In this document: positions 34,675 through 42,963 of the stretch, piece by piece
Numbering within the stretch: position 1 is the stretch's first letter
Layout of the letters: every line of letters starts with the position of its first letter
Source of the DNA: Mesorhizobium sp. WSM3859
GTDB lineage: Bacteria > Pseudomonadota > Alphaproteobacteria > Rhizobiales > Rhizobiaceae
Length of the DNA: 64,000 nucleotides
Assembly: GCF_002295065.1 (NCBI RefSeq)
Contig: NZ_NSGG01000005.1
Location: 62,001-126,000, forward strand
Direction of reading: 5' to 3'
Position numbers and translations under genes: made by a program
Notes under the pieces: model-generated
Databases searched by the model: none
What the model saw: the letters and a program-made list of their open reading frames with translations, nothing else
Told to the model about the DNA's origin: nothing

Positions 34675-35181
34675 ATGGCCACCGCCGACGACATCGCTCT
34701 GATCAAGAAACAGGAAGCCACGCTGGTCTTCCCGGCCTTCGATGAGGCCGTCGCCTTCAAGATCGGTTCCGCCATCCGGGATCGGGCGCTGAAGGAAGAC
34801 CTGCCGATCATCGTCGACATCAGGACCTTCGACCGGCCGCTCTTCTATGCTGCCATGCCGGGTTCCAACGCCTCCAATCCCGATTGGGCGCGGCGCAAGA
34901 TCAATGTCGTGAGGCGGTATCTCGGAAGCACCTATCGCCTTGTGCTGGAGCAGCAGCGGCCCGACCGCACCTTCAAGGTCGGCGAAGCGCTGGATATTGC
35001 CGATTATGTGCTGGCCGGGGGCGGCTTCCCGGTCACTGTGAAGGGCGCCGGCGTCATCGGGGTCATCGCCGTGTCGGGCCTGCCGGAGCGCCAGGATCAT
35101 GGCGTAGTCGTCGATGCGCTGTGCGCCCATCTCGGCGCTAATCGAAAACAGTTGGCGCTGCCGCTGGAAGACAAATCGTGA
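34675..35181 (+). CDS. UPF0303 / GlcG-HbpS-like heme-degrading-domain protein
   Basis: This 168-residue protein matches the UPF0303 (YBR137W-like) family: FDEAVAFKIGSAIRDRAL, IIVDIRTFDRPLFYAAMPGS and the C-terminal GVIGVIAVSGLPERQDHGVV. Members have the GlcG/HbpS profilin-like fold and are found beside catabolic genes, with no firm biochemical role. The ATG at 34675 has GGAGAAAG upstream; an in-frame TTG at 34621 lies within junk-like sequence. It sits between guaD and glycerate kinase, each side flanked by a palindromic element. Confidence 0.85.
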   Translation: MATADDIALIKKQEATLVFPAFDEAVAFKIGSAIRDRALKEDLPIIVDIRTFDRPLFYAAMPGSNASNPDWARRKINVVRRYLGSTYRLVLEQQRPDRTFKVGEALDIADYVLAGGGFPVTVKGAGVIGVIAVSGLPERQDHGVVVDALCAHLGANRKQLALPLEDKS

Positions 35182-35186
35182 TGCCG

Positions 35187-35335
35187 GCGCTGCCCCTCAT
35201 CCGCCTGCCGGCACCTTCTCCCCGCATAGAGACGGGGAGAAGGGAAGCGCGCCGACGCCGGCGACCCCCTCTCCCCGTCTCTATACGGGGAGAGGGTAAG
35301 GGTGAGGGGCAGCGCCGACGTCCGCTCAGTTCAAA
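35187..35335. repeat. Palindromic element before glycerate kinase
   Basis: Outer arms GCGCTGCCCCTCA and TGAGGGGCAGCGC are perfect inverses, and inner hairpins are CTTCTCCCC...GGGGAGAAG and CCTCTCCCCGT...ACGGGGAGAGG, both with TAGAGAC/GTCTCTA loops that are again inverse. It occupies nearly all the space between two genes of the same strand. Confidence 0.85.
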
Positions 35336-35356
35336 AACCGCCGATGGCGGTCAAGG

Positions 35357-36622
35357 ATGAACGTGCTCGACCCCAAGTCCTTCCTCACCTCGATCTTCAA
35401 CGCCGCCGTCGCCGCCGCCGATCCGGAAAAGACGATCCGCAATCATTTGCCGGCGAAGCCCAAGGGCCACACCATCGTCATCGGCGCCGGCAAGGGCTCG
35501 GCCCAGATGGCCGCCGCCTTCGAGAAGGTCTGGGATGGTCCCGTCGATGGCCTTGTCGTCACGCGCTACGGCTATGGCGCCAGATGCGAGCGCATCGAGA
35601 TCATCGAGGCGGCGCACCCGGTGCCGGATGCCGCCGGCCTCGAAGCCTCGCGCCGGCTGCTCGAGAAGGTGCGCGGCCTGACTGCGGACGATCTGGTGGT
35701 CGCGCTGATTTCCGGCGGCGGCTCGGCCCTGCTGCCGTCCCCCGCTCCGAGCCTTACCTTGGCCGACGAGATCGCCGTCAACGAGGCGCTGCTTGCCTCC
35801 GGCGCGCCGATCGCGGCGATGAACACCATCCGCAAGCATGTCTCGACCATCAAGGGCGGACGCCTGGCTGCCGCGGCGCACCCGGCGCGCGTGGTGTCGC
35901 TGGTCGTTTCCGATATCCCGGGCGACAATCCGGCGCTGGTTGCCTCGGGGCCGACCGTTCCCGACACCGGCAGCCGCGCGGACGCGCTGGCCTCGATCGC
36001 CGCCTATGGCATGAAACTGCCGGCCTCGGTCATGGCGTATATCCAGTCGCCGGCCGCAGACGCGCCGCGTCCCGACGATCCGCGCTTTGATGGCAATGAG
36101 GTTCAGCTGACCGCCTCGGCCGGTGTGTCGCTGGAGGCTGCGGCCGCCGAAGCAAAGCGGCAAGGCATCGAGGCGGTCATCCTGTCGGACGCGATCGAGG
36201 GCGAGGCCCGCGAGGTCGGCGGCGTCCACGCCGCGATCGCGCGCGAAGTGACGACGCGCAACCGCCCCTTCAAGAAGCCCGTGCTGATCCTGTCGGGCGG
36301 CGAGACCACGGTTACGCTGCGGGCCAAGGGCAAGGGCGGCCGCAATTCCGAATTCCTGCTCGCCTTCGCCATCGGCATCGATGGCGTAAACGGGGTCCAC
36401 GCCCTAGCAGCCGATACCGACGGCATCGACGGTTCGGAAAACAACGCCGGCGCCTTTGCCGATGGCTCGACCGTGGCGCGCATGCGCGCGGCAGGCGTCG
36501 ACGCCAAGGCAATGCTCGCCGGCAACAACGCCTGGACGGCCTTCAATGCAGTCGACGACCTTTTCGTGCCGGGGCCGACCGGCACGAATGTGAATGATCT
36601 GAGGGCGATCCTGGTTAGGTAG
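35357..36622 (+). CDS. Glycerate 2-kinase (MOFRL/TtuD type)
   Basis: This 421-residue enzyme phosphorylates glycerate to 2-phosphoglycerate. The DUF4147 N-terminal domain (TIVIGAGKGSAQMAAAFEKV, EAAHPVPDAAGLEASRRLLE, LISGGGSALLPSP, NTIRKHVSTIKGGRLA) and C-terminal MOFRL domain (ILSGGETTVTLRAKGKGGRN, LAADTDGIDGSENNAGAF) are complete. Glyoxylate made by AllA can be converted to glycerate through tartronate semialdehyde, so this gene plausibly completes carbon recovery from ureides. The ATG has AAGG just upstream, close to the start. Confidence 0.93.
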   Translation: MNVLDPKSFLTSIFNAAVAAADPEKTIRNHLPAKPKGHTIVIGAGKGSAQMAAAFEKVWDGPVDGLVVTRYGYGARCERIEIIEAAHPVPDAAGLEASRRLLEKVRGLTADDLVVALISGGGSALLPSPAPSLTLADEIAVNEALLASGAPIAAMNTIRKHVSTIKGGRLAAAAHPARVVSLVVSDIPGDNPALVASGPTVPDTGSRADALASIAAYGMKLPASVMAYIQSPAADAPRPDDPRFDGNEVQLTASAGVSLEAAAAEAKRQGIEAVILSDAIEGEAREVGGVHAAIAREVTTRNRPFKKPVLILSGGETTVTLRAKGKGGRNSEFLLAFAIGIDGVNGVHALAADTDGIDGSENNAGAFADGSTVARMRAAGVDAKAMLAGNNAWTAFNAVDDLFVPGPTGTNVNDLRAILVR

Positions 36623-36777
36623 GCTTGGCTCGGCCGGGCAGTGTTGAGATTCAGGTTAGGCCGAGTCGAAAATGGTGGGTTCCGAGAACCGGAGCGGAGC
36701 GTACTTTTCGTACGTGAGCACCGGAAGCGCAGGAAGCCGCCCTTTGCAGGCCGGCCTCACCTGAAGATCAATACTGC

Positions 36778-38244
36778 CTAAGCAGCCATCAACTGCTTGA
36801 CCTTCCGCATGTCCTTTAAAAACCGCTCCCGCTCGGCCTCCTTGTCCTCCGGCTCACGGATGCGCAGGATAAAGGACGGGTGGATGGTGAGGAACACGCG
36901 CAACCCATCCTCGCGCTGGACCACGTCGCCGCGCATCTTGGTGATCGGCACCGCCTTGCCGAGCAGCGACTGCGCGGCCGTCGCGCCCAGCGCCACCACG
37001 AGGTTCGGCTTGATCAGGTCGAGCTCCTTGTCCAGCCACCAGCGGCAGGCCTGGATCTCGCCGGCACTGGGCTTCGAGTGGATACGCCTTTTGCCGCGCG
37101 GCTCGAATTTAAAGTGTTTCACCGCATTGGTCACATAGACCTTGCGGCGGTCGATTTCGGCGTCGTCCAGTATGCTGTCGAACACCTTACCCGCCGGGCC
37201 TACGAACGGCTTGCCGGCCAGATCCTCCTGGTCGCCGGGCTGCTCGCCGACGAAGATCACGTCGGCGTTCTCCGGTCCCTCGCCGAAGACGGTCTGCGTC
37301 GCATCGCGCCAGAGCGGGCAGCGGCGGCAGCCTTTGGCCTCCTCGCGCAACTCCGGAATGTCGTCGGCCTCAGGCGCCACAACATCGGACGGCTCGGGCG
37401 TAGGCCAGTGCTTGGCCTTCACCTTGGCATGGTGCGGTGCTGGGCTGGTTGGCATCCGGTCGATCATATCTGACGCGGCTCTGTCCGCTCCTGCTATCAA
37501 ATCTGGAATGAGCGAGGCCTCGGGAAGGTTCCGCCAATATTTCTTCGGCATCTCCTTCTGCATCGCCTTCACCTTGAGGCGGGCCGGGTTGAAGATGTTT
37601 TCGAAATAGGTCCGCCACAGCGCCTCGGCATCGTCTTCCGCCGGCGCGTCGCGCTTGGCCGCACCTGGGCCGATCGCCAGCCGCTCGCCGTCCCAGTCGG
37701 CCGAGGCATGCGGGGTCAGGATCGTCCAGCGCATGCCGGTGAATCGGCGCACGAAGAAATCGGCATTGCGCTCGACGATGAAATGGTCGGGCTCGAACCA
37801 CGCGACATAGCGCTCGTCCGCGCCTTCGCGGATTTTTCGGAAGCGCACGAAGGCGCGCATCTTGTGGATGTCGCGGTGCACCGCCTTCTCCATCGCCTCC
37901 AGCCGCCGGATATCGGGATCGGTCGCGATCGAAAGCAGCTTCGGCTCCGAACGCAACCGCCAAAGCAGCCGGTAAAGAAAGCCGAAGCGGTCGGGATCAC
38001 AATGGCAGATGACCGTCTCGGCCCGCTCGATGAAGTCGCGCGGCACCACCAGCCGCGCATCGGCTTGCGCAGCCGGCAAATCGCTCGCGCCATCTTCGCG
38101 ATCCGGCTCGACCTGCCACGCGACATCTCCCGGCGGAATATCATTCGTCGCCAGCCGGCGCGCGGCAACGCGCCAGCCGGCAAAATCGGTCTGGCTTTCG
38201 AGCCGGACGAGATGGGCGGCGAGGTTGAGCTGGGTTCTTGCCAT
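36778..38244 (-). CDS. DUF4130 / UdgX-family uracil-DNA cross-linking protein fusion
   Basis: This 488-residue protein joins an N-terminal DUF4130-type domain (about 60-260; DRFGFLYRLLWRL, FVRRFTGMRWTILTP, YFENIFNPARLKVKAMQKEM) with a C-terminal UdgX domain (about 300-488). UdgX features are unmistakable: C306RRC309 for the iron-sulfur cluster, GEQPGDQEDLAGKPFVGPAG at 333-352, VKHFKF at 375-380 and the R-loop KRRIHSKP with His389, the residue known in UdgX to bond covalently to uracil-derived abasic DNA. It starts 2 bases after the stop of the radical SAM gene. The two families co-occur widely; the natural lesion is not settled. Confidence 0.92.
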   Translation of the reverse strand: MARTQLNLAAHLVRLESQTDFAGWRVAARRLATNDIPPGDVAWQVEPDREDGASDLPAAQADARLVVPRDFIERAETVICHCDPDRFGFLYRLLWRLRSEPKLLSIATDPDIRRLEAMEKAVHRDIHKMRAFVRFRKIREGADERYVAWFEPDHFIVERNADFFVRRFTGMRWTILTPHASADWDGERLAIGPGAAKRDAPAEDDAEALWRTYFENIFNPARLKVKAMQKEMPKKYWRNLPEASLIPDLIAGADRAASDMIDRMPTSPAPHHAKVKAKHWPTPEPSDVVAPEADDIPELREEAKGCRRCPLWRDATQTVFGEGPENADVIFVGEQPGDQEDLAGKPFVGPAGKVFDSILDDAEIDRRKVYVTNAVKHFKFEPRGKRRIHSKPSAGEIQACRWWLDKELDLIKPNLVVALGATAAQSLLGKAVPITKMRGDVVQREDGLRVFLTIHPSFILRIREPEDKEAERERFLKDMRKVKQLMAA

Positions 38245-38246
38245 GG

Positions 38247-39482
38247 TCAGAACAATGAAAGCTGCTCGCAGGAGCGGGTGATCTCCTGGCGCAAACCGGC
38301 CTTGTCGGTCAGCGCGCCCGGCGACCAGCCTTCCGCGACGATGAAGGGCCGCACCTTTGCGACCGAATGGCAGAGTCGGCCGACATCCTCGAGCCGCAGC
38401 CGGCGGTGGCGGCGTGTCTCGATGATCTTGTCGATGACCCTGGTGCCGAGACCGGGAACGCGCAGCAGCGCTTCGCGCTCGGCGCGGTTGACGTCGACCG
38501 GGAACCGGCCGCGGTTGCGCAGCGCCCAGGCTAGCTTGGGGTCGATGGCCAAATCCAGCATCCCGTCATTGCTGCCGTCCAGGATCTCCGGCTGCGAGAA
38601 ACCGTAGAAACGCATCAGCCAGTCCGCCTGGTAAAGCCGGTGCTCACGCATCAGCGGCGGCCTCTGCAGCGGCAGCGATGACGAGGAATCCGGGATCGGG
38701 CTGAAGGCCGAGTAGTAGACGCGTCTGAGGTGATAGCTGCCATAAAGCCGGGCGCTGGCGCGCAAAATGCCGTCATCGGACGTCTTGTCGGCGCCGACGA
38801 TCATCTGCGTCGACTGGCCGCCCGGCGCGAAACGCTCGCGCCTGCGGCTCTGCATTGTCGGCTCGGCCTTCTCCTCGATCTTGCGGCGCAGCTTGGCCAT
38901 CGAAAGCCGAATCGTTTCCGGTCTTTTTTCCGGCGCCAGTTTCTTCACGCCCTCGTCGGTCGGCAATTCGACATTGATCGACAGCCGATCGGCATAGAGG
39001 CCGGCCTTCTCGATCAGTTCGGCAGACGCTTCGGGGATGGTCTTGAGGTGTATGTAGCCGCCGAACCTTTCCTCGATTCTAAGCCTGCGCGCCACCTCGA
39101 CCATCTCGCCCATCGTCTCGTCGGGCGAGCGGATGACGCCTGACGACAGGAACAGCCCCTCGATATAGTTGCGACGATAGAAATCCATGGTGAGCTTCAC
39201 CACCTCCTCGACGCTGAAGCGGGCGCGCCGCACATTCGAGGACGAGCGGTTGATGCAATAGCTGCAGTCGTAGATGCAGAAATTGGTCAGCAGGATCTTC
39301 AGGAGCGAGATACAGCGCCCGTCCGGCGCGTAGGAATGGCAAATGCCGGAACCTTCGGTCGAGCCGATGCCGCCCGATCTCAGCGAGTCGCGTTTTGTCG
39401 ATCCGGACGATGCGCAGGAAGCGTCGTATTTGGCGGCATCGGACAGGATCGCCAGTTTCTCGCGGACGGAAAGCACAGCCAT
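38247..39482 (-). CDS. Putative DNA modification/repair radical SAM protein
   Basis: This 411-residue protein is the usual partner of DUF4130/UdgX proteins. It has the radical SAM cluster motif CIYDCSYC (Cys69, Cys73, Cys76), an N-terminal cysteine-rich lead (KYDASCASSG), and a C-terminal helix-hairpin-helix DNA-binding segment ALLRVPGLGTRVIDKIIETR. The combination suggests radical chemistry on DNA. The ATG at 39482 begins MAVLSVREKLAILSDAAKYD as in relatives. Upstream in-frame sequence toward 40091 belongs to the antisense of the next gene and is not coding. Confidence 0.9.
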   Translation of the reverse strand: MAVLSVREKLAILSDAAKYDASCASSGSTKRDSLRSGGIGSTEGSGICHSYAPDGRCISLLKILLTNFCIYDCSYCINRSSSNVRRARFSVEEVVKLTMDFYRRNYIEGLFLSSGVIRSPDETMGEMVEVARRLRIEERFGGYIHLKTIPEASAELIEKAGLYADRLSINVELPTDEGVKKLAPEKRPETIRLSMAKLRRKIEEKAEPTMQSRRRERFAPGGQSTQMIVGADKTSDDGILRASARLYGSYHLRRVYYSAFSPIPDSSSSLPLQRPPLMREHRLYQADWLMRFYGFSQPEILDGSNDGMLDLAIDPKLAWALRNRGRFPVDVNRAEREALLRVPGLGTRVIDKIIETRRHRRLRLEDVGRLCHSVAKVRPFIVAEGWSPGALTDKAGLRQEITRSCEQLSLF

Positions 39483-39571
39483 TTGTTCATGATATGTTCC
39501 AGAAATCCAATTGGCTATAACTTTTGATTGCCGTCGGCAAAACGTGATCGCCGCGCGCGTGCCGGTCCGCC

Positions 39572-40993
39572 TCACACCTCGTGCAGATAGAGGTGATAGT
39601 CCAGCTCGCTGACCGTGCGCGCGACGCGCAGATATTCGGCCTGCTTGATCGCCACGAAGGTGCGGTGCAGGTCTGGGCCGAGCGCCGCTTTCAGGAAATC
39701 GGATCCCCTGGCCGCTTCGATCGCGGCGCGCCAGTCGGCCGGCATGGCCGACCTTTCGCTCGGCTGCTCGTAACCGTTCCCGGTGGTCTCTGGCCCCGGA
39801 TTCAGCCCTTCGTCGAGCCCTTTGACGACGCCGGCCAGCACCGTCGCCGCCACCAGATAGGGGTTGGCGTCGACGCCCGACGGCCTGTGCTCGATGCGGC
39901 GGTTCCTGGCGTCGCCCGCCGGCACGCGCAGCGCCACCGAGCGGTTGTTGACGCCCCATGTCGGGGCCACGGGTGCGTAGGATTGTGAGACGAAGCGGCG
40001 CCAGGAATTGGCGTGCGGCGCAAACACCAGCATCGATTCCGCCATGGTGTGGATCAACCCGCCAAGCGCATTGAGCAGCTTCGGCGACCATTTCTCGCCG
40101 GTCGTCTCGGTGAAGACGTTGCGGCCGGCATCATCCTGCAGCGAGACGTGGAAATGCATGCCCGAACCCGCATAGGCCTCGATGGGTTTCGCCATGAAGC
40201 AGGCGGTGACGCCGTGCCGGCGCGCCTGCGCCCTCACCAGCCGCTTCAGCATGACGAGGTCGTCGGCCGCTCGCATCACGTCCTTGCGGTAGTTCAGCGT
40301 CAACTCGTACTGGCCGGGCGCATATTCGGAAATGATCGTTTCGGCCGGGATATTTTGCGCCTTGGCCGCGGCGTAGATGTCGGAAAACAGCGGCTCCATG
40401 CCATGCAGGTGATCGACCGAATAGACTTCCGTCTTGGCCGAGCGCCGCCCGTCGAGCACTGCGCGGGCAGGCTGCACCTTGCCGTCCGCGTCGCGTTCAT
40501 TGGCAAGGAGAAAGAATTCCAGCTCGAAGGCGCCGGCCGGATGCAGGCCGCGCGCCGCCAGCAATTCCACCTGCCTTGCCAGCACCAGCCGCGGATCGGA
40601 CGTCATCGGCTGGCCGTCGAGATGATGCATGGACATCAGCACCTGGCCACGCGCCGGGCTGGTGCCGTAGAGGGGCACCAGCGTACCCGGGATCGGCCAT
40701 GCCCTGAGGTCGCCGTCGCCGGTGTCCCACACCAGCCCGGTTTCGTGGACGTCCTCGCCGGTGATATCGAGGCCGAGGATCGAGATCGGCAAATGCCTTC
40801 CGTTCTCGAAAATGCCCATCAGCTCATGCCGGCGCACGATCTTGCCGCGTCCGATGCCGTTGGCGTCGGTGAGCACGATGTCGAACGCTTCGATCTCGGG
40901 ATGCGCGTCGAGAAAGGCTTTCGCCTCGGCGGGCGTCGAGCCGGAAGGCGATCTTGTTACGGCGTTCGGATTGTCCATGGCCGCTTTTCTCAT
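39572..40993 (-). CDS. Glutamine-synthetase-family ligase (gamma-glutamyl-amine type)
   Basis: This 473-residue protein has a complete GS fold: the N-terminal domain LTDANGIGRGKIVRRHELMG and the catalytic domain with FELEFFLL, SEYAPGQYELTLNY, ACFMAKPIEAYAGSGMHFHV, RVPAGDARNRRIEHRPSGVD and NPYLVAATVLAG. It is of the PuuA-like branch that glutamylates amines rather than the housekeeping GlnA, judged by sequence character. The ATG at 40993 forms an ATGA overlap with the aminotransferase stop; an internal ATG at 40978 is possible. Coupled translation suggests both enzymes act on the same amine. Confidence 0.9.
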   Translation of the reverse strand: MRKAAMDNPNAVTRSPSGSTPAEAKAFLDAHPEIEAFDIVLTDANGIGRGKIVRRHELMGIFENGRHLPISILGLDITGEDVHETGLVWDTGDGDLRAWPIPGTLVPLYGTSPARGQVLMSMHHLDGQPMTSDPRLVLARQVELLAARGLHPAGAFELEFFLLANERDADGKVQPARAVLDGRRSAKTEVYSVDHLHGMEPLFSDIYAAAKAQNIPAETIISEYAPGQYELTLNYRKDVMRAADDLVMLKRLVRAQARRHGVTACFMAKPIEAYAGSGMHFHVSLQDDAGRNVFTETTGEKWSPKLLNALGGLIHTMAESMLVFAPHANSWRRFVSQSYAPVAPTWGVNNRSVALRVPAGDARNRRIEHRPSGVDANPYLVAATVLAGVVKGLDEGLNPGPETTGNGYEQPSERSAMPADWRAAIEAARGSDFLKAALGPDLHRTFVAIKQAEYLRVARTVSELDYHLYLHEV

Positions 40994-42372
40994 GCCGTAA
41001 GCCTGGCCGCAACCGCGGCGAAGGCGGCGATCAGCCGGCTCACCTGCGCGGAAGTTGTCACTGGGGAGATCAGCATCATGTTGTGGAACGGCGCGATCAG
41101 CACGCCGCGATTGACCAGCGCGACATGGATGGCGGCTTCGAGCTCCGGCGCATGCGCCTTCTCGGCCTCGCCGCCATTGTGCAGCGGCCCAGGCGCGCAG
41201 ATGAACTCGACGCGCGCGCCGACCCGCGCGACATGCCAAGGCAGCTTGTTTCGCTGGATGACGGCGGAGAGCCCCGCATCGAGCCGGCGTGCCAGCCGGT
41301 CCATATGCGCGTAAGCCTCCTCCGTCATGACCTCTTCCAGCGTCGCGCGCATCGCCGCGAATTGCAGCGGGTTGGCCGACAGTGTCGTGCCCATGCCGGA
41401 ATAGCCGGGCTCCTTGGTCCGGTTGTAGGCGGCGTAGCGTGTGGCGACCTCCTCGCTCATCCCCCAGATGCTCGCCGGCACGCCGCCTGCCACCGGTTTG
41501 CCGAGCACGAACAGGTCCGGCTCCAGCCCGTGTTTACGCGTGTAGCCCCCCGGCCCCGTCGAAATGGTGTGGGTCTCGTCGATCAAAAGCAGTGTGCCGG
41601 CCGCCCGGGTCAGCCGCCGCAGCGCGTCGTGGAAGCCTGGATCCGGCAGCACCATGCAGGAATTGGTCAGCACCGGCTCGGTGATGACGCAAGCGACGTC
41701 ACGATCCGCAAGCGCTGCTTCCAAGGCAGCGACATCGTTGAACTCGACGATCTTCGTTGCGCGCGTCAGGTCGCGGAATTCGCCGGCCAATCCGGGACGG
41801 TTCACCGGCTTGCCGTCGATCAGCCGCACCATCGTCTCGTCGACCGAGCCGTGATAGCAACCGTTGAAGACCAGGATCTTCTCGCGCCCCGTCACAGCGC
41901 GGGCGACGCGCAGCGCGAAGCGGTTGGCGTCGGTGGCGGTGGTGGCGATCTGCCAGTAGGGGAGGCCGAAGCGCTGTTGCAGGAGCGTGCCGATCACCAG
42001 CGCATCCTCGCTGGGCAGCATGTAGGTCAGGCCGCGCGCTGCCTGCCGGCGGATCGCGCGCGCAACCGCCGGCGGCGAATGGCCGAGCATCGAGCCGGTG
42101 TCGCCGAGGCAGAAATCGTCGAGCCTGTGGCCGTCGATATCGGTGATGGTGGCGCCCTTCGCGCCGTCGACCAGGATCGGGAAAGGTGTCGGCCAGTCGG
42201 TCATCCAATGCATCGGCACGCCGCCGAGGAAACCGGCAATGCCGTTGCCGAGCTTCGCCTCGGAGTTCGGTCGCGCCTTGCGAAAGGCGGCCGCTTCCGC
42301 TTCGCGCAATTCGGTGATGCGGGCGATGGCGATGCCGCCGATGGAATTCCTGGAACTGTCCGATGCCTGCAT
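40990..42372 (-). CDS. Class III aminotransferase (glutamate-1-semialdehyde-mutase-like)
   Basis: This 460-residue PLP enzyme has the class III pattern: GHRLDDFCLGDTGSMLGHSP, FNGCYHGSVDETMV, LLLIDETHTISTGPGGYTR with Asp265, and the Schiff-base Lys292 in LFVLGKPVAGGVPA. It resembles GSA aminotransferase, but tetrapyrrole synthesis in alphaproteobacteria uses the C4 path, so it more likely acts on an amino acid or polyamine. The ATG at 42372 has GGGGTTTTC before it. It overlaps the GS-like gene by four bases. Confidence 0.88.
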   Translation of the reverse strand: MQASDSSRNSIGGIAIARITELREAEAAAFRKARPNSEAKLGNGIAGFLGGVPMHWMTDWPTPFPILVDGAKGATITDIDGHRLDDFCLGDTGSMLGHSPPAVARAIRRQAARGLTYMLPSEDALVIGTLLQQRFGLPYWQIATTATDANRFALRVARAVTGREKILVFNGCYHGSVDETMVRLIDGKPVNRPGLAGEFRDLTRATKIVEFNDVAALEAALADRDVACVITEPVLTNSCMVLPDPGFHDALRRLTRAAGTLLLIDETHTISTGPGGYTRKHGLEPDLFVLGKPVAGGVPASIWGMSEEVATRYAAYNRTKEPGYSGMGTTLSANPLQFAAMRATLEEVMTEEAYAHMDRLARRLDAGLSAVIQRNKLPWHVARVGARVEFICAPGPLHNGGEAEKAHAPELEAAIHVALVNRGVLIAPFHNMMLISPVTTSAQVSRLIAAFAAVAARLTA

Positions 42373-42515
42373 GAAAACCCCTGTGTTTCGCGCGGCACTC
42401 TGCCCATGGCTTGGCAAAACTGCAATTGGCCGCGCCGGGGCGGGCGTTGGCTCAGCGCTCTTGACCCGGCTCGGCTGTCGGGGCCTCATTGCGGGCAGGC
42501 ATGGAGGAGGGGGAA

Positions 42516-42962
42516 ATGCGGACAGTTCTTTGCGGGGCAGTGCTTCTTGCGTCAGTGAATGGCGGTTTCGCCTCCGGCGCGCTCTGGTGCTCGGTCGATG
42601 ACCCCAAGGTAGCTTTCCAGCTCGACGCCGGCGTGACGCGGGGCCTGGGTGGGCCGACCTTCAATTTCCGCGGCGACTTGGAAATCAAGGACCGTCCCGC
42701 CGCCGACAGCCTGCGCAAAACAGTGTTCGAGGATCAGAACCTTACGCAATACTGGCTCGACGGCGAGGAGTTGCGGCTGCTCGTTTATCGCGAGCACGAA
42801 GCCAACGACACCTACCGCTCGGTGGAACTGACGATCCTGACCAAGGCCAAGGACGAAGGCACTTATGACGGGCGCTACACGCTCGCGGTCTATGACGGCA
42901 CGGCCGGCGTGAGCAGCGATCCCGTCGAGTTCAAGGGTGATGTGTCCTGCGGCGCGGAATAG
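42516..42962 (+). CDS. Small secreted protein of unknown function
   Basis: I do not recognise this 148-residue protein. It has a signal peptide (MRTVLCGAVLLASVNGGFAS), and the mature part is a predicted beta-rich domain with two cysteines (ALWCSVDD near the start and DVSCGAE at the end) placed to form a disulfide. The ATG at 42516 has GGAGGAGGGG upstream. Its stop is one base from the stop of the convergent WD40 gene. Confidence 0.78.
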   Translation: MRTVLCGAVLLASVNGGFASGALWCSVDDPKVAFQLDAGVTRGLGGPTFNFRGDLEIKDRPAADSLRKTVFEDQNLTQYWLDGEELRLLVYREHEANDTYRSVELTILTKAKDEGTYDGRYTLAVYDGTAGVSSDPVEFKGDVSCGAE

Positions 42963-42963
42963 G

